Below are positions 16,856 through 25,326 of a stretch of 64,000 nucleotides of DNA, piece after piece. The stretch comes from Sphingomonas suaedae (GTDB lineage Bacteria; Pseudomonadota; Alphaproteobacteria; Sphingomonadales; Sphingomonadaceae). The notes beneath the pieces were generated by a model, which saw only the letters and a program-made list of their open reading frames with translations, did not search any database and was not told the origin of the DNA. The first letter of the stretch is position 1, and each line of letters opens with the position of its first letter. The stretch lies in NCBI RefSeq assembly GCF_007833215.1, contig NZ_CP042239.1:2974001-3038000 (forward strand). The letters are read 5' to 3'. The position numbers and the translations under genes are program-made.

Positions 16856-17605
16856 ATGCGTTCTTCATCGCTTCGCCGCCTCGCGCTTTCATGCGGCTCC
16901 GCCCTGCTGATCGCCTTCGCCGCGGCACCGGCCCACGCTCAGTTCGGCGGGGTCGTCTACGACCCGACCAACTATTCGCAAAACGTGCTGACTGCGGCCC
17001 GCACGCTCGAGCAGATCAACAACCAGATCAAATCGCTTCAGAACGAAGCTGAGTCGCTGATCAACGACGCCAGGAATCTCGCATCGCTGCCGACATCCGC
17101 GCTCGCCGAGCTTCAGTCCCAGGTTCGGCAGACCCAGCAGCTGCTGAGCAACGCGCAGCGCATCGCCTATTCGGTTCAGTCGATCGATCAGGCCTTCAAC
17201 AGCCGGTATCGCGGTTCCCCCATGTCGGCGACTGACAAGGCGCTGGTCGATAACGCACGCGCCCGCTGGGAAGACACTGTCGCCGGCTTCGAGGATGCGC
17301 TCAAGGTCCAGGCCGGCGTCGTCGGCAACATCGAGGGCTCGCGCGACGCGATGGAGCGAATCGTCGGCTCCAGCCAGTCGGCATCGGGCGCGCTCCAGGC
17401 CACACAGGCCGGCAATCAGTTGCTCGCTCTCCAGGCGCAGCAGCTTGCCGACCTGACCGCGGTGGTGGCGGCGCAGGGCCGGGCTCAGGCACTCGAAGCC
17501 TCGCAGCGCGCGGCCGCGCAGGACCAGGCCCGCGAGCAGTTGCGCCGCTTCCTCACGCCCGGGACCGATTATCGGCCGACCCCGGTGCAGATGTTCCACC
17601 GCTGA
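16856..17605 (+). CDS. trbJ: TrbJ, VirB5-like pilus-associated protein
   Basis: The 249-residue periplasmic protein has a signal peptide cleaved near residue 29 (APAHA|QF). The mature part starts FGGVVYDPTNYSQN, the TrbJ hallmark, and continues with long Gln/Ala-rich helices likely to form a coiled coil (residues 50-110 and 180-235). VirB5/TrbJ proteins sit at the pilus tip and help contact the recipient. The start ATG 16856 follows caggag. Confidence 0.94.
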   Translation: MRSSSLRRLALSCGSALLIAFAAAPAHAQFGGVVYDPTNYSQNVLTAARTLEQINNQIKSLQNEAESLINDARNLASLPTSALAELQSQVRQTQQLLSNAQRIAYSVQSIDQAFNSRYRGSPMSATDKALVDNARARWEDTVAGFEDALKVQAGVVGNIEGSRDAMERIVGSSQSASGALQATQAGNQLLALQAQQLADLTAVVAAQGRAQALEASQRAAAQDQAREQLRRFLTPGTDYRPTPVQMFHR

Positions 17606-17615
17606 GGCTTGGGTG

Positions 17616-17969
17616 ATGAACCTCCGGCTTCCGGCTCGCATCGGTGCATTTGCGTGCATCGGCGTCGCACTCGCAATGGGTCTGCTCGCCTTGCGCGAGG
17701 AGCCGAAGCCGGCATCGCCGCCTCAAAATTTCTCGACCGACCTGCCCACAGACCCGCTCCAGGCAAAGCTTCGGAGCTGCCAGTTGGCCGGGCAGGCGGC
17801 GGGCTCGGACCCGGGCTGCCTCGCAGCCTGGGCCGAGAACCGCCAGCGCTTCCTCGGGCAATCGCGATCACCCCCAGTTGTGCCGGATGCGGACGATGCG
17901 CCCGGCAAATCCTCCGAGCCGGCGATCTTTGCAGACGATCCGATCACCAACACCCAGCAGGAGCAGTGA
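17616..17969 (+). CDS. trbK: TrbK-like putative entry-exclusion protein
   Basis: The 117-residue protein has an N-terminal membrane/signal segment (residues 9-26) and a hydrophilic rest with two conserved Cys (in LRSCQLAGQA and DPGCLAAW), as in the alternative TrbK family encoded between trbJ and trbL. The likely start is ATG 17616; GTG 17613 is just upstream. TrbK blocks redundant entry of the same element in IncP plasmids; here the role is inferred from position and layout. Confidence 0.75.
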   Translation: MNLRLPARIGAFACIGVALAMGLLALREEPKPASPPQNFSTDLPTDPLQAKLRSCQLAGQAAGSDPGCLAAWAENRQRFLGQSRSPPVVPDADDAPGKSSEPAIFADDPITNTQQEQ

Positions 17970-17970
17970 C

Positions 17971-19428
17971 ATGGGCGGCACTGGCGTCATCGACCGGTTT
18001 CTCCAGGTCTTCACCTCGTACATCGATTCCGGATTCGGCCTGCTTCAGGGCGAAGTTGCGTTCCTGGCGACCACGTTGATCGTCATCGACGTGACGCTCG
18101 CGGCGCTGTTCTGGACCTTGGGCGAGGGCGACGACATCATCGCCAGGCTGGTCAAGAAGACGCTGTTCGTCGGCATCTTCGCCTACATCATCGGCAACTG
18201 GAACATGCTCGCGAGGATTGTCTTCGAGAGCTTTGCCGGGCTTGGCCTGAAGGCCTCCGGCACCGGATTTACGGCCGCCGAGCTGCTGCAACCGGGCCGC
18301 GTCGCGCAGGTCGGACTCGACGCAGGACGTCCCATCCTCGACTCGATCTCCGGATTGATGGGCTACATCAGCTTCTTCGAGAATTTCATCCAGATCGTCG
18401 TCCTGCTGTTCGCCTGGGTGATCGTGCTGCTCGCCTTCTTCGTGCTGGCCGTGCAGCTGTTCGCGACGCTCATCGAATTCAAGCTGACGGTGCTGTGCGG
18501 CTTCGTGCTGATCCCGTTCGGGCTGTTCGGGAAGACCGCGTTCATGGCCGAGCGCGTGCTGGGCAATGTCGTCTCCTCGGGCATCAAGGTTCTGGTGCTC
18601 GCGGTGATCGTCGGCATCGGCTCGACGCTCTTCTCTGAATTTGTCGGCGCGATCGGCAACGCACAGCCGACGATCGAGGACGCGATGGCAATCGTGCTGG
18701 GTTCGCTATGCCTGCTGGGCCTCGGTATCTTTGGTCCAGGCATCGCCAGCGGCATCGTCTCCGGAGGCCCGCAGCTTGGCGCAGGCGCCGCGGCCGGCAC
18801 CGCACTCGCGGCAGGTGGCGTGATCGCAGCCGGCGCGGCTGCCGGGGGCACGGCGCTCGGCGCTGCCGGCGGCGCGCTCGCGGGCGCAGGCCGAACCGTC
18901 AGCACCGCGACCAGCGCCTATCGTGCTGGAGCCGCAGGCAAGTCGGGCATGTCCGGTGTCGCATCGGGCCTGGGCAATGTCGGCCGCACCGCTACCCAAA
19001 GCGCCATGTCGCCGCTTCGGCGCGCGGCTGGCGGATCGTCCAGCGGATCTGCTGGAGCGGGCGCCGGCCCCGGTGGTGGATCTGGCGGCGGCGGGGTTGG
19101 TGGTGGCCCAGCGGCGGCTGTCGAGCGGGACTCGGGCGGCGTGCCCAAGCCTCAAACTGGCGCAGGCCCCGTCGAGCGTGACAGCGGCGGCGTTCCGCTA
19201 CCCCAGTCCGAAGCGTCTCCGGGCGCCTCAGCGTCCGCCGTCTCCGAGCCAGCATCGAATGCGGCTTCACCACCGCCCGAAGCTCCCCGCAGCGAACCTC
19301 CCGCCTGGGCCCGGTCGATGCGCCGCCATCAGGCGATCGTCCACGGCGCCAGCGGCGCCACCCACACCCTGCGCGGCGGTGACAGCCGAGGTCCCGGCGC
19401 CTCCGTCAGCGTCACCGACAAGGAGTGA
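17971..19428 (+). CDS. trbL: TrbL, VirB6-like polytopic membrane protein
   Basis: TrbL is the inner-membrane channel component. The 485-residue protein has five or more hydrophobic segments between residues 20 and 260 and a Gly/Ala-rich C-terminal region. The tail (about 355-485) is low complexity and includes a repeated VERDSGGVP.PQ motif. The start ATG 17971 follows gagcag closely. Full length is normal for the family. Confidence 0.94.
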   Translation: MGGTGVIDRFLQVFTSYIDSGFGLLQGEVAFLATTLIVIDVTLAALFWTLGEGDDIIARLVKKTLFVGIFAYIIGNWNMLARIVFESFAGLGLKASGTGFTAAELLQPGRVAQVGLDAGRPILDSISGLMGYISFFENFIQIVVLLFAWVIVLLAFFVLAVQLFATLIEFKLTVLCGFVLIPFGLFGKTAFMAERVLGNVVSSGIKVLVLAVIVGIGSTLFSEFVGAIGNAQPTIEDAMAIVLGSLCLLGLGIFGPGIASGIVSGGPQLGAGAAAGTALAAGGVIAAGAAAGGTALGAAGGALAGAGRTVSTATSAYRAGAAGKSGMSGVASGLGNVGRTATQSAMSPLRRAAGGSSSGSAGAGAGPGGGSGGGGVGGGPAAAVERDSGGVPKPQTGAGPVERDSGGVPLPQSEASPGASASAVSEPASNAASPPPEAPRSEPPAWARSMRRHQAIVHGASGATHTLRGGDSRGPGASVSVTDKE

Positions 19429-19434
19429 ATTGCC

Positions 19435-20118
19435 ATGTTTCGACGATCGACCGTGCGCTACGGCGCGACCCCCGAGCCCGAGACCCCCTATCAGCGGGCC
19501 GGGCAGGCATGGGATGACCGTATCGGCTCTAGCCGGGTTCAGGCCCGGAACTGGCGGCTGGCCTGCTTCGCCGCGCTCGCGCTGTTGGCGCTGTCCATCG
19601 CCGGACTGATCGGCATGGCCATGCGCGGCACGATCACCCCCTGGGTCGTCCAGATCGACAAGATGGGTGAGGCTCAGGCCATTGCACCCGCCGACGCCGA
19701 CTATCGCCCGAGCGACCCGCAGATCGCGTACCATCTGGCACGTTTCGTCGAGAATTTCCGGGGGATTCCAGCCGACCCGGTCGTTCTCCGCCAAAGCTGG
19801 CTGCGGGCCTATGACTTCACGACCGCCAAGGGGGCGCTCGCGCTCAACGACTATGCCCGCAACAACGACCCCTTCGCGCAGGTCGGCAAGTTCCAGGTCG
19901 CGGTCGACGTCTCCAGCGTGATCCGCGCGTCGGACAGTAGCTTCCGCATCTCGTGGACCGAGCGGCGCTACCAGGACGGGAGCCTCACCGCGACCGAGCG
20001 CTGGTCGGCGATCGCAACGGTCGTGATCCAGACCCCACGCACGCCCGAGGCGCTCCGCAAGAATCCCCTCGGCGTGTTCGTCAACGCCCTCAACTGGTCA
20101 AAGGAGCTCACGCAATGA
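19435..20118 (+). CDS. trbF: TrbF, VirB8-like pore assembly protein
   Basis: The 227-residue bitopic protein has a short cytoplasmic arm, one membrane segment (about residues 42-62) and a periplasmic VirB8 fold containing TPWVVQIDKMGEA, SWLRAYDFT and a C-terminal NPLGVFVNALNWSKEL motif typical of TrbF. It is a core assembly factor linking TrbG and TrbI. The start ATG 19435 lies 6 bp after trbL; the end overlaps trbG by 4 bases. Confidence 0.95.
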   Translation: MFRRSTVRYGATPEPETPYQRAGQAWDDRIGSSRVQARNWRLACFAALALLALSIAGLIGMAMRGTITPWVVQIDKMGEAQAIAPADADYRPSDPQIAYHLARFVENFRGIPADPVVLRQSWLRAYDFTTAKGALALNDYARNNDPFAQVGKFQVAVDVSSVIRASDSSFRISWTERRYQDGSLTATERWSAIATVVIQTPRTPEALRKNPLGVFVNALNWSKELTQ

Positions 20119-21122
20119 CCCCGATCCGCACGGCGATCCTGCCGGCCCTGCTGACGCTCGCGGCCTTGCCGCTTGCCGCATGCAGCGCGTCCCATGCTCA
20201 GACACGGTCCCTGACATTCGAGGCCGCGCCTGCCGCCGCACCCGAACCGGAGCAGCCAAAGACAGTCGAGATCATCCGCGTCCCCGAACCGCTCCCTCTA
20301 CCGGGGCAGTTGAAACCGATCTCGGCAGCATCCGTGCCGGAGCCCGCCGACCCCAAGACCCGGATCGGCACCGCCAATGCGGCGGCGCGCATGCAGCCCG
20401 TGCGCGACGGCTTTCTCAATGCGATCCAGCTCTACCCCTGGGCGGAAGGTGCGCTCTATCAACTCTACACCGCGCCCGGTCAGGTCACCGATATCGCGCT
20501 GCAGGAAGGCGAGCAATTGGTGGGACCTGGCCCAGTAGCAGCGGGCGATACCGTCCGCTGGATCATCGGCGACACGATCAGTGGCTCTGGTCCGGGGCAA
20601 CGCGTCCACATCCTGATCAAGCCGACCAGGGCCGGCCTCTTCACCAACGTCGTGATCAACACCGACCGACGCACCTATCATCTCGAGCTGCGCTCGACGC
20701 CCGAGACCTATATGGCCTCAGTGTCCTGGACCTATCCGCAAGATGCGTTGATCGCACTTGCCGCCCGCAGCCGCGAAGCAGCCGCTGAGGCGCCCGTCGT
20801 GCCAAACATCGACATCGATGCGCTCAATTTTCGCTATCGGATCGAAGGCGATCGTCCGTCCTGGCGACCCCTGCGCGCCTTCGATGATGGCCGTCAGGTC
20901 TTCATCGACCTTCCGTCGAACATCGGCCAGAGCGACCTTCCGCCGCTGTTCGTCGCCGGCGCCAAGGGCGAGGGCGAGCTCGTCAACTATCGCATCCGCG
21001 GGCGCTATCTGGTGGTCGATCGCTTGTTCGCTGGCGCTGAGCTGCGGCTTGGCGCCGGCAAGTCCGAGAAGCGCGTGCGCATCCTTCGTGACGGCGCCAT
21101 GCCGGTGGAGAAGGTGAAATGA
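20115..21122 (+). CDS. trbG: TrbG, VirB9-like outer-membrane core component
   Basis: The 335-residue protein starts at ATG 20115; the longer open frame upstream overlaps trbF. A signal peptide with a lipobox-like LAACSA near residue 24 suggests a lipoprotein. A proline-rich linker (35-70) precedes the VirB9/CagX domain, with conserved YPWAEGALYQLYTAPGQVTDI, HILIKPTRAGL and a C-terminal RGRYLVVDRLF..AELRLG. It forms the outer core ring with TrbI. Confidence 0.95.
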   Translation: MTPIRTAILPALLTLAALPLAACSASHAQTRSLTFEAAPAAAPEPEQPKTVEIIRVPEPLPLPGQLKPISAASVPEPADPKTRIGTANAAARMQPVRDGFLNAIQLYPWAEGALYQLYTAPGQVTDIALQEGEQLVGPGPVAAGDTVRWIIGDTISGSGPGQRVHILIKPTRAGLFTNVVINTDRRTYHLELRSTPETYMASVSWTYPQDALIALAARSREAAAEAPVVPNIDIDALNFRYRIEGDRPSWRPLRAFDDGRQVFIDLPSNIGQSDLPPLFVAGAKGEGELVNYRIRGRYLVVDRLFAGAELRLGAGKSEKRVRILRDGAMPVEKVK

Positions 21123-22327
21123 ACGCCGCTGCTGAACCCGCTTCAGCGGGCGCGCCCGACCTTCGGCTGCGCGGCGATCCGCCCCGCGTGATGCGCCTCT
21201 CGCGCAAGGCTCTCGCAATTGTCGGGTTGGTGACGACCGCCGGCATTGGCGGAGCGCTGGTCTACGCTCTTCAGTCCTCAGCGCCGAAGAGCCAGACCGA
21301 GCTCTATGCGACTGACAATCGCGCGGCGTCCGACACCCTTGCTGGTGCACCGAAGGACTATTCGCAGGTGCCCAAGCTTGGCCCGCCACTGCCAGGCGAT
21401 CTTGGCCGGCCGATCCTCTCGGCGCAGCAGCGCGGCGTCGATGTCCCGCCGCCGCCAATGGGTACCGCACCGCCGACCCCCGCTGGTCCTGCCGCCAACG
21501 CGGCACAAGCCGCACGCGAGCGTGTTCGTCAGGAGCGGGACGCCGCGCGCACCAGCAAGGTATTTGTCGGGGGAGAAGGTGCAGCCGCCTCGACCGGCGC
21601 CGGAGCCGCTCCGCCGGTGCAACTGCCGGCAGTCGTGAGTGCCGTCGCAGCGCCGACAGCACCCTCCAGCGGCGATTCCGATCAGAGCGGCAAGCGCAAT
21701 TTCCTGCGCGCTTATGAAGGTGCGCCGACCGAGAGCGGCCATCGGGTGACCCAGCCGACCTCACCCTATGTGGTGCAAGCGGGAAGCGTCATTCCCGCCG
21801 CATTGATCACCGGCATCCGTTCCGACCTGCCCGGCATCATTACCGCGCAGGTGACCCAAAACATCTATGACAGCGTCACCGGTCGCCACCTGCTTATCCC
21901 GCAAGGCAGCCGGCTCATCGGCGAATATGATTCGCAGGTCTCGTTCGGTCAGAGCCGCGTTCTGCTCGCTTGGGATCGTCTGATTCGTCCCGATGGGCGC
22001 TCGATCCAGCTTGACCGGCTACCCGGCGCGGATGCCGCGGGGTATTCTGGGCTGCAGGATCGAGTAAACCAGCATTGGGGCGGGATACTCCGTGCAGCGT
22101 TGATTTCGACACTGCTCAATGTCGGCACCGAGGTCGGCAACGGCAACGACGACGATCTCATCCGCGCGCTTCGCCAAGGCACCTCGGAATCGATCGGCCG
22201 CACCGGCCAGGATCTCGTCCGCCGCCAGATGAGCGTGCAGCCCACGCTTACAATCCGGCCCGGATTCCAGCTCCGCGTGATCGTGACCCGCGACATCGTG
22301 ATGACGCCAGCAGGAGATGTAAAATGA
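21119..22327 (+). CDS. trbI: TrbI, VirB10-like energy sensor of the core complex
   Basis: The 402-residue protein spans both membranes: a cytoplasmic N-terminus, one membrane segment (about 27-48), a long Pro/Ala-rich periplasmic linker (50-200) and the C-terminal VirB10 domain. The domain contains YVVQAGSVIPAALITGI, TQNIYDSVTGRHLLIPQGSR and LDRLPGADAAGYSGL. The end (PGFQLRVIVTRDIVM) is typical. It overlaps trbG and the DUF2274 gene by 4 bases each. Confidence 0.95.
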   Translation: MNAAAEPASAGAPDLRLRGDPPRVMRLSRKALAIVGLVTTAGIGGALVYALQSSAPKSQTELYATDNRAASDTLAGAPKDYSQVPKLGPPLPGDLGRPILSAQQRGVDVPPPPMGTAPPTPAGPAANAAQAARERVRQERDAARTSKVFVGGEGAAASTGAGAAPPVQLPAVVSAVAAPTAPSSGDSDQSGKRNFLRAYEGAPTESGHRVTQPTSPYVVQAGSVIPAALITGIRSDLPGIITAQVTQNIYDSVTGRHLLIPQGSRLIGEYDSQVSFGQSRVLLAWDRLIRPDGRSIQLDRLPGADAAGYSGLQDRVNQHWGGILRAALISTLLNVGTEVGNGNDDDLIRALRQGTSESIGRTGQDLVRRQMSVQPTLTIRPGFQLRVIVTRDIVMTPAGDVK

Positions 22328-22536
22328 CGCTCAAGCTGGGGCCGCTCGCGGACGACAAGCCGGTCAAGGTGACGATCGACGTTCCGGCGGAAGTGTATCG
22401 AGATCTGACAGCCTATGCCGAGGCGCATGCTGTAGCGACTAACCAGACGTCGCAGGGTCCGGCCAAATTGATCGTGCCGATGATCGCCCAGTTCATGGCG
22501 ACCGATCGCGGGTTCGCGAAGGCGAGGCGATCGTGA
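22324..22536 (+). CDS. DUF2274 protein at the end of the trb operon
   Basis: The 70-residue protein contains VTIDVPAEVYRDLTAYAEAH and ends LIVPMIAQFMATDRGF. This is the DUF2274 family, which closes trb operons in ICEs and looks like a small ribbon-helix-helix-type protein. Its ATG overlaps the trbI stop. Function unknown; transcriptional control is plausible from the fold. Confidence 0.88.
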   Translation: MTLKLGPLADDKPVKVTIDVPAEVYRDLTAYAEAHAVATNQTSQGPAKLIVPMIAQFMATDRGFAKARRS

Positions 22537-22621
22537 CAAGCTTTTCTCTGAGGGTTTGGGCGCGCGCAATGACTTTAGCACCAGCACAGTCCCTCGCGAC
22601 TAACATCGCCAGGACTCTGCG

Positions 22622-23626
22622 CTAGATCCGCGCGGGGAGGTTTGCGCCCCCTGAACCTCCCCATCGCGGGGAAAGGCCGTCACGATCCCCTCCTCGTGGC
22701 GGCCTTTCTGACTCCACCTGACCCATAATGTCCCTCATGGTCCTTCCATAACGATGGGCGACAAGCGCCAGGAACCGGGCGAGCGCCGGGTTGGGGTTGT
22801 CTTCCCGCCAATGCAGGACCTGGTCGATCCGCGTCGGACCGAAAGCGTCTTGGACGGGTCGCAGCACGATTGCCGGATCAGCCCTGACGACTGCGCCGGC
22901 CGTGATGGCCACGCAGTTGCCGCCAGCGAAGCTCAGGAGATTGCTGCGGCTGACATTCTGGTGGGATATGCTTGGGGTGAAGCTGGCCCCCAACATGCGC
23001 GCGCGGATCATCGCGGCAATCAGCGGGCCCGGATCTGCCACCGTTACGAGGAAGGAAGCGTTGCGCAGATCGGTCCAATAGAGCTGCGCACGCGTTTCGA
23101 GCGGATGGCCTCGCGCCATTGCGACGGTGAGTGGCTCGCTCCACAGGCACAGCGAACGATGACCGGGCTCTCCGGTATCGCCGGCGACGATCGCGACATC
23201 GAGTCGGTCGCGATCGATCTGGGTCAGGAGCGTATCGCGTGCACCTTCCATTGGCTCGAGCGCGACTTCGGGGCAGGCGGTCCGATACGCTTCGAGGATC
23301 GCTCTCAAATCGCCCGCGGCGAGCGAGCTCTGAAAGCCGATCCGCAACTTGCCAGCATTCCCCTTGGCGAGGGCCTCCGATTCAATCGACAGCGCCTCCA
23401 GATCAATCAGGATGGCACGAGCGCGATCGAGGAAACGCTGACCGACTGCGGTCGGCGCGACCCCTTGTGTGGATCGGTCGAACAGCGATAGGCCCAGGCG
23501 GAGCTCAAGAGTGCGGATACGTTTGCTAAGCGTGGATTGCTTCACGCTGAATTTCCCGGCGGCCCGGCTGAAACTACCGGTCTCCGCAGCCGCCAGCGCA
23601 TAGCGCAGGAGGTGAACGTCGATCAT
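22622..23626 (-). CDS. LysR-family transcriptional regulator
   Basis: The 334-residue protein has an N-terminal winged helix-turn-helix (LRYALAAAETGSFSRAAGKF, then SVKQSTLSKRIR, residues 6-37) and a C-terminal LysR effector-binding domain (about 92-300). The last about 30 residues are Gly/Arg-rich and variable. It is convergent with the trb operon, a position often taken by a LysR gene in this ICE type, so it may regulate transfer. The effector is unknown. Confidence 0.9.
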   Translation of the reverse strand: MIDVHLLRYALAAAETGSFSRAAGKFSVKQSTLSKRIRTLELRLGLSLFDRSTQGVAPTAVGQRFLDRARAILIDLEALSIESEALAKGNAGKLRIGFQSSLAAGDLRAILEAYRTACPEVALEPMEGARDTLLTQIDRDRLDVAIVAGDTGEPGHRSLCLWSEPLTVAMARGHPLETRAQLYWTDLRNASFLVTVADPGPLIAAMIRARMLGASFTPSISHQNVSRSNLLSFAGGNCVAITAGAVVRADPAIVLRPVQDAFGPTRIDQVLHWREDNPNPALARFLALVAHRYGRTMRDIMGQVESERPPRGGDRDGLSPRWGGSGGANLPARI

Positions 23627-23908
23627 GGCGCATCCCTGTCCGTCTTGCCCCGGTGATCGGGGGCGCGCAGTGAGCCAGCTAGGCGATCAGAAGTCTGCGT
23701 GCCAATTACAAGAAATGGGGAGGCGTGCTGCCCCAACGCCGCCTCTTTGCTGGCACCTCTTCCCCTTTTTCGTCCAGTTGGACTTCACCGGATATCCGGA
23801 CGTTCGGAACGAAAAGGTGTACAGGCGGCGCACCAGACGTCCGCAACATTGTCGTGAACCTGTGGCATGCGCGGATGCGAAGGCAAGACCCATCGCGTCC
23901 GCACAGAT

Positions 23909-24139
23909 TCAGTCATCGGCGTCGGCCTGAATCAGCAGCAGCATCGCCTCAGCCATGCGCCGTTCGACCTCGGCCACCGCGACACCGGGACGCGCGGCGA
24001 TCTCGACACAGCCAAGGCTATCCAGCCGATGCATCAGGAACACCGCGCGCGTCGTGGCATCCATGCGCCGCACGCGACGCTCCAGCCGGGCTAGCTCGAC
24101 GTCAACGCCGGACGCCTGTCGCCAGAATTTCCACCGCAT
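23909..24139 (-). CDS. Small sigma-70 region-4-like DNA-binding protein
   Basis: The 76-residue protein starts at ATG 24139 (MRWKFWRQ). The stretch LARLERRVRRMDATTRAVF, then LMHRLDSLGCVEIAARPGVAVAEVERRMAEAM, has the arrangement of a sigma factor region 4 helix-turn-helix with no other sigma region. Such region-4-only proteins occur in sphingomonad mobile elements. It could act as an anti-activator or recruit RNA polymerase. A longer frame to 24466 adds sequence of no recognisable kind and is not used. Confidence 0.6.
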   Translation of the reverse strand: MRWKFWRQASGVDVELARLERRVRRMDATTRAVFLMHRLDSLGCVEIAARPGVAVAEVERRMAEAMLLLIQADADD

Positions 24140-24725
24140 CGGCCCCGGGAAAGGGGTGGGCGGCAAGGAGCGCACCGCAGTCCCGCCGATCGAGGCGGGT
24201 CGCACCCAAAGGGCCGCAGCACAGCGAAGGACCCGGAGCAGCCGGGTTGCGGCACGCTGCGGCGGGACTAAGGGCAGCGACCGCCCAGCCCCTTTGCCGG
24301 GGGCGAAACCAGCGCCGACGCGCATAGCGCGGCGTCCACAGATCCTGCGCGCCAGCGCAAGGCTCCAGCGGAGCCCATCGAGTGTGTCACGCGGCAAAAC
24401 AAAGATGCTGCGGACCCTGGCGGCTGCTTCGCAGAAGTCCGCCCGCGCACGCTCATCCAGCTCCACGTTCGATCTGCCGGCAACGCCGACGCGTCAGCGA
24501 CCGCAACCCGCATGGGCCGAGACGCGCAGCGACTCGGCGACGCGACAGCGCCCTAGAGCGCGACCGCGCGACCGCGCGACCGCGCGGGACGCCGACACGC
24601 CACGGGCATGAGATCAGCTCACGCTAACGTTGGTTTTTCTTCCCGCCAGTTCGATTAAGCGAGGCAGCCCTTGCGAAATTCTGAGGGAACCTGCCTGTTC
24701 CTCTGACCAACTCCGCGAGCCAGTC
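24140..24725. other. No supported gene; short tandem repeat inside
   Basis: This very GC-rich stretch lies between the sigma-like and AlpA-like genes. It contains three direct copies of gcgcgacc at 24558-24581. Frames are open on both strands but none shows a domain. It probably contains the leader of the sigma-like gene on the left and of the AlpA-like gene on the right. Confidence 0.4.
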
Positions 24726-24932
24726 ATGCCCGAGCCTATCGACCGAATTCTCCGTCTTCCTGCGGTACTCGACGCCACCGGCCTCAGCCGCTCGACGCTG
24801 TATCGGAAGATCAATCAGGGGACGTTCCCCAAGCAAATCGCGATCAGCGCTCGATGCGCTGGCTGGCGCCAATCTTCTGTGAATGCCTGGCTAATGAACC
24901 CGATCCACTACACCTGCTCGGAGGACTCCTGA
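24726..24932 (+). CDS. AlpA-family phage-type regulator
   Basis: The 68-residue protein contains DRILRLPAVLDATGLSRSTL, followed by YRKINQGTFPKQIAIS, the AlpA winged helix-turn-helix, with the usual CAGWRQSSVNAWL end. AlpA proteins activate the neighbouring integrase or excisionase in P4-like elements. Here it lies close to the integrase gene, separated by the broken luxI-like gene. The start ATG 24726 is chosen because the family begins shortly before DRILRLP. Confidence 0.85.
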   Translation: MPEPIDRILRLPAVLDATGLSRSTLYRKINQGTFPKQIAISARCAGWRQSSVNAWLMNPIHYTCSEDS

Positions 24933-25019
24933 CCCGACGCCGCCACATGCGAGGCACTGGCATTCCACCGCAAACACACCCGAAGTCGATAGCGGTAAGG
25001 TCGAGTAAGGCGACATGCC

Positions 25020-25326
25020 TTCACTTGACGCATCAGGTTGGAGCCATCGAAAGCGACGCATTCCCGTTGGTGCATGTGGTCTCGACCTTCGAGAAGGTAA
25101 CGCGGGACTGCTACCGAGTTGGCGGCCCCATCTCCTCGGCGAGGTTTTCCCGCATCTTTGCGTCGGGAGCGTTCATGTTGATCCCGCTTGGGAGAGCCCA
25201 CGCCTCTGTCTGCCGAGCCGCCACGGCGGCCTGCGGCGGCGGGAGCTTGGCAACGCGCTGATTTCGGCCATGGCCGACTTCGTGTTGACGCGCGGCATCG
25301 ACCACATCACTGGCGTCAGGCTATGA
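25020..25326 (+). pseudogene. LuxI-family acyl-homoserine-lactone synthase remnant
   Basis: Two frames together spell the middle of a LuxI protein. The first (near 25040-25105) gives ESDAFPLVHVVSTFEKVT. After a frameshift near 25107 the second gives LLPSWRPHLLGEVFPHLC, then ESPRLCLPSR and ALISAMADFVLTRGIDHITG. These match the R-LLPT-RP-LLGEVFP-L and G-I-GV signatures of autoinducer synthases. The N-terminal third is absent. The frame stops at 25326, six bases into the 3' end of the integrase gene, so the C-terminal part is lost too. The gene cannot make a working enzyme. The family call rests on motif recall. Confidence 0.62.

Noticed and set aside
24558..24581. Three tandem copies of gcgcgacc, considered as a CRISPR or iteron array
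   Set aside because: The unit is 8 bp with no spacers and only three copies; simple slippage in GC-rich DNA is enough.
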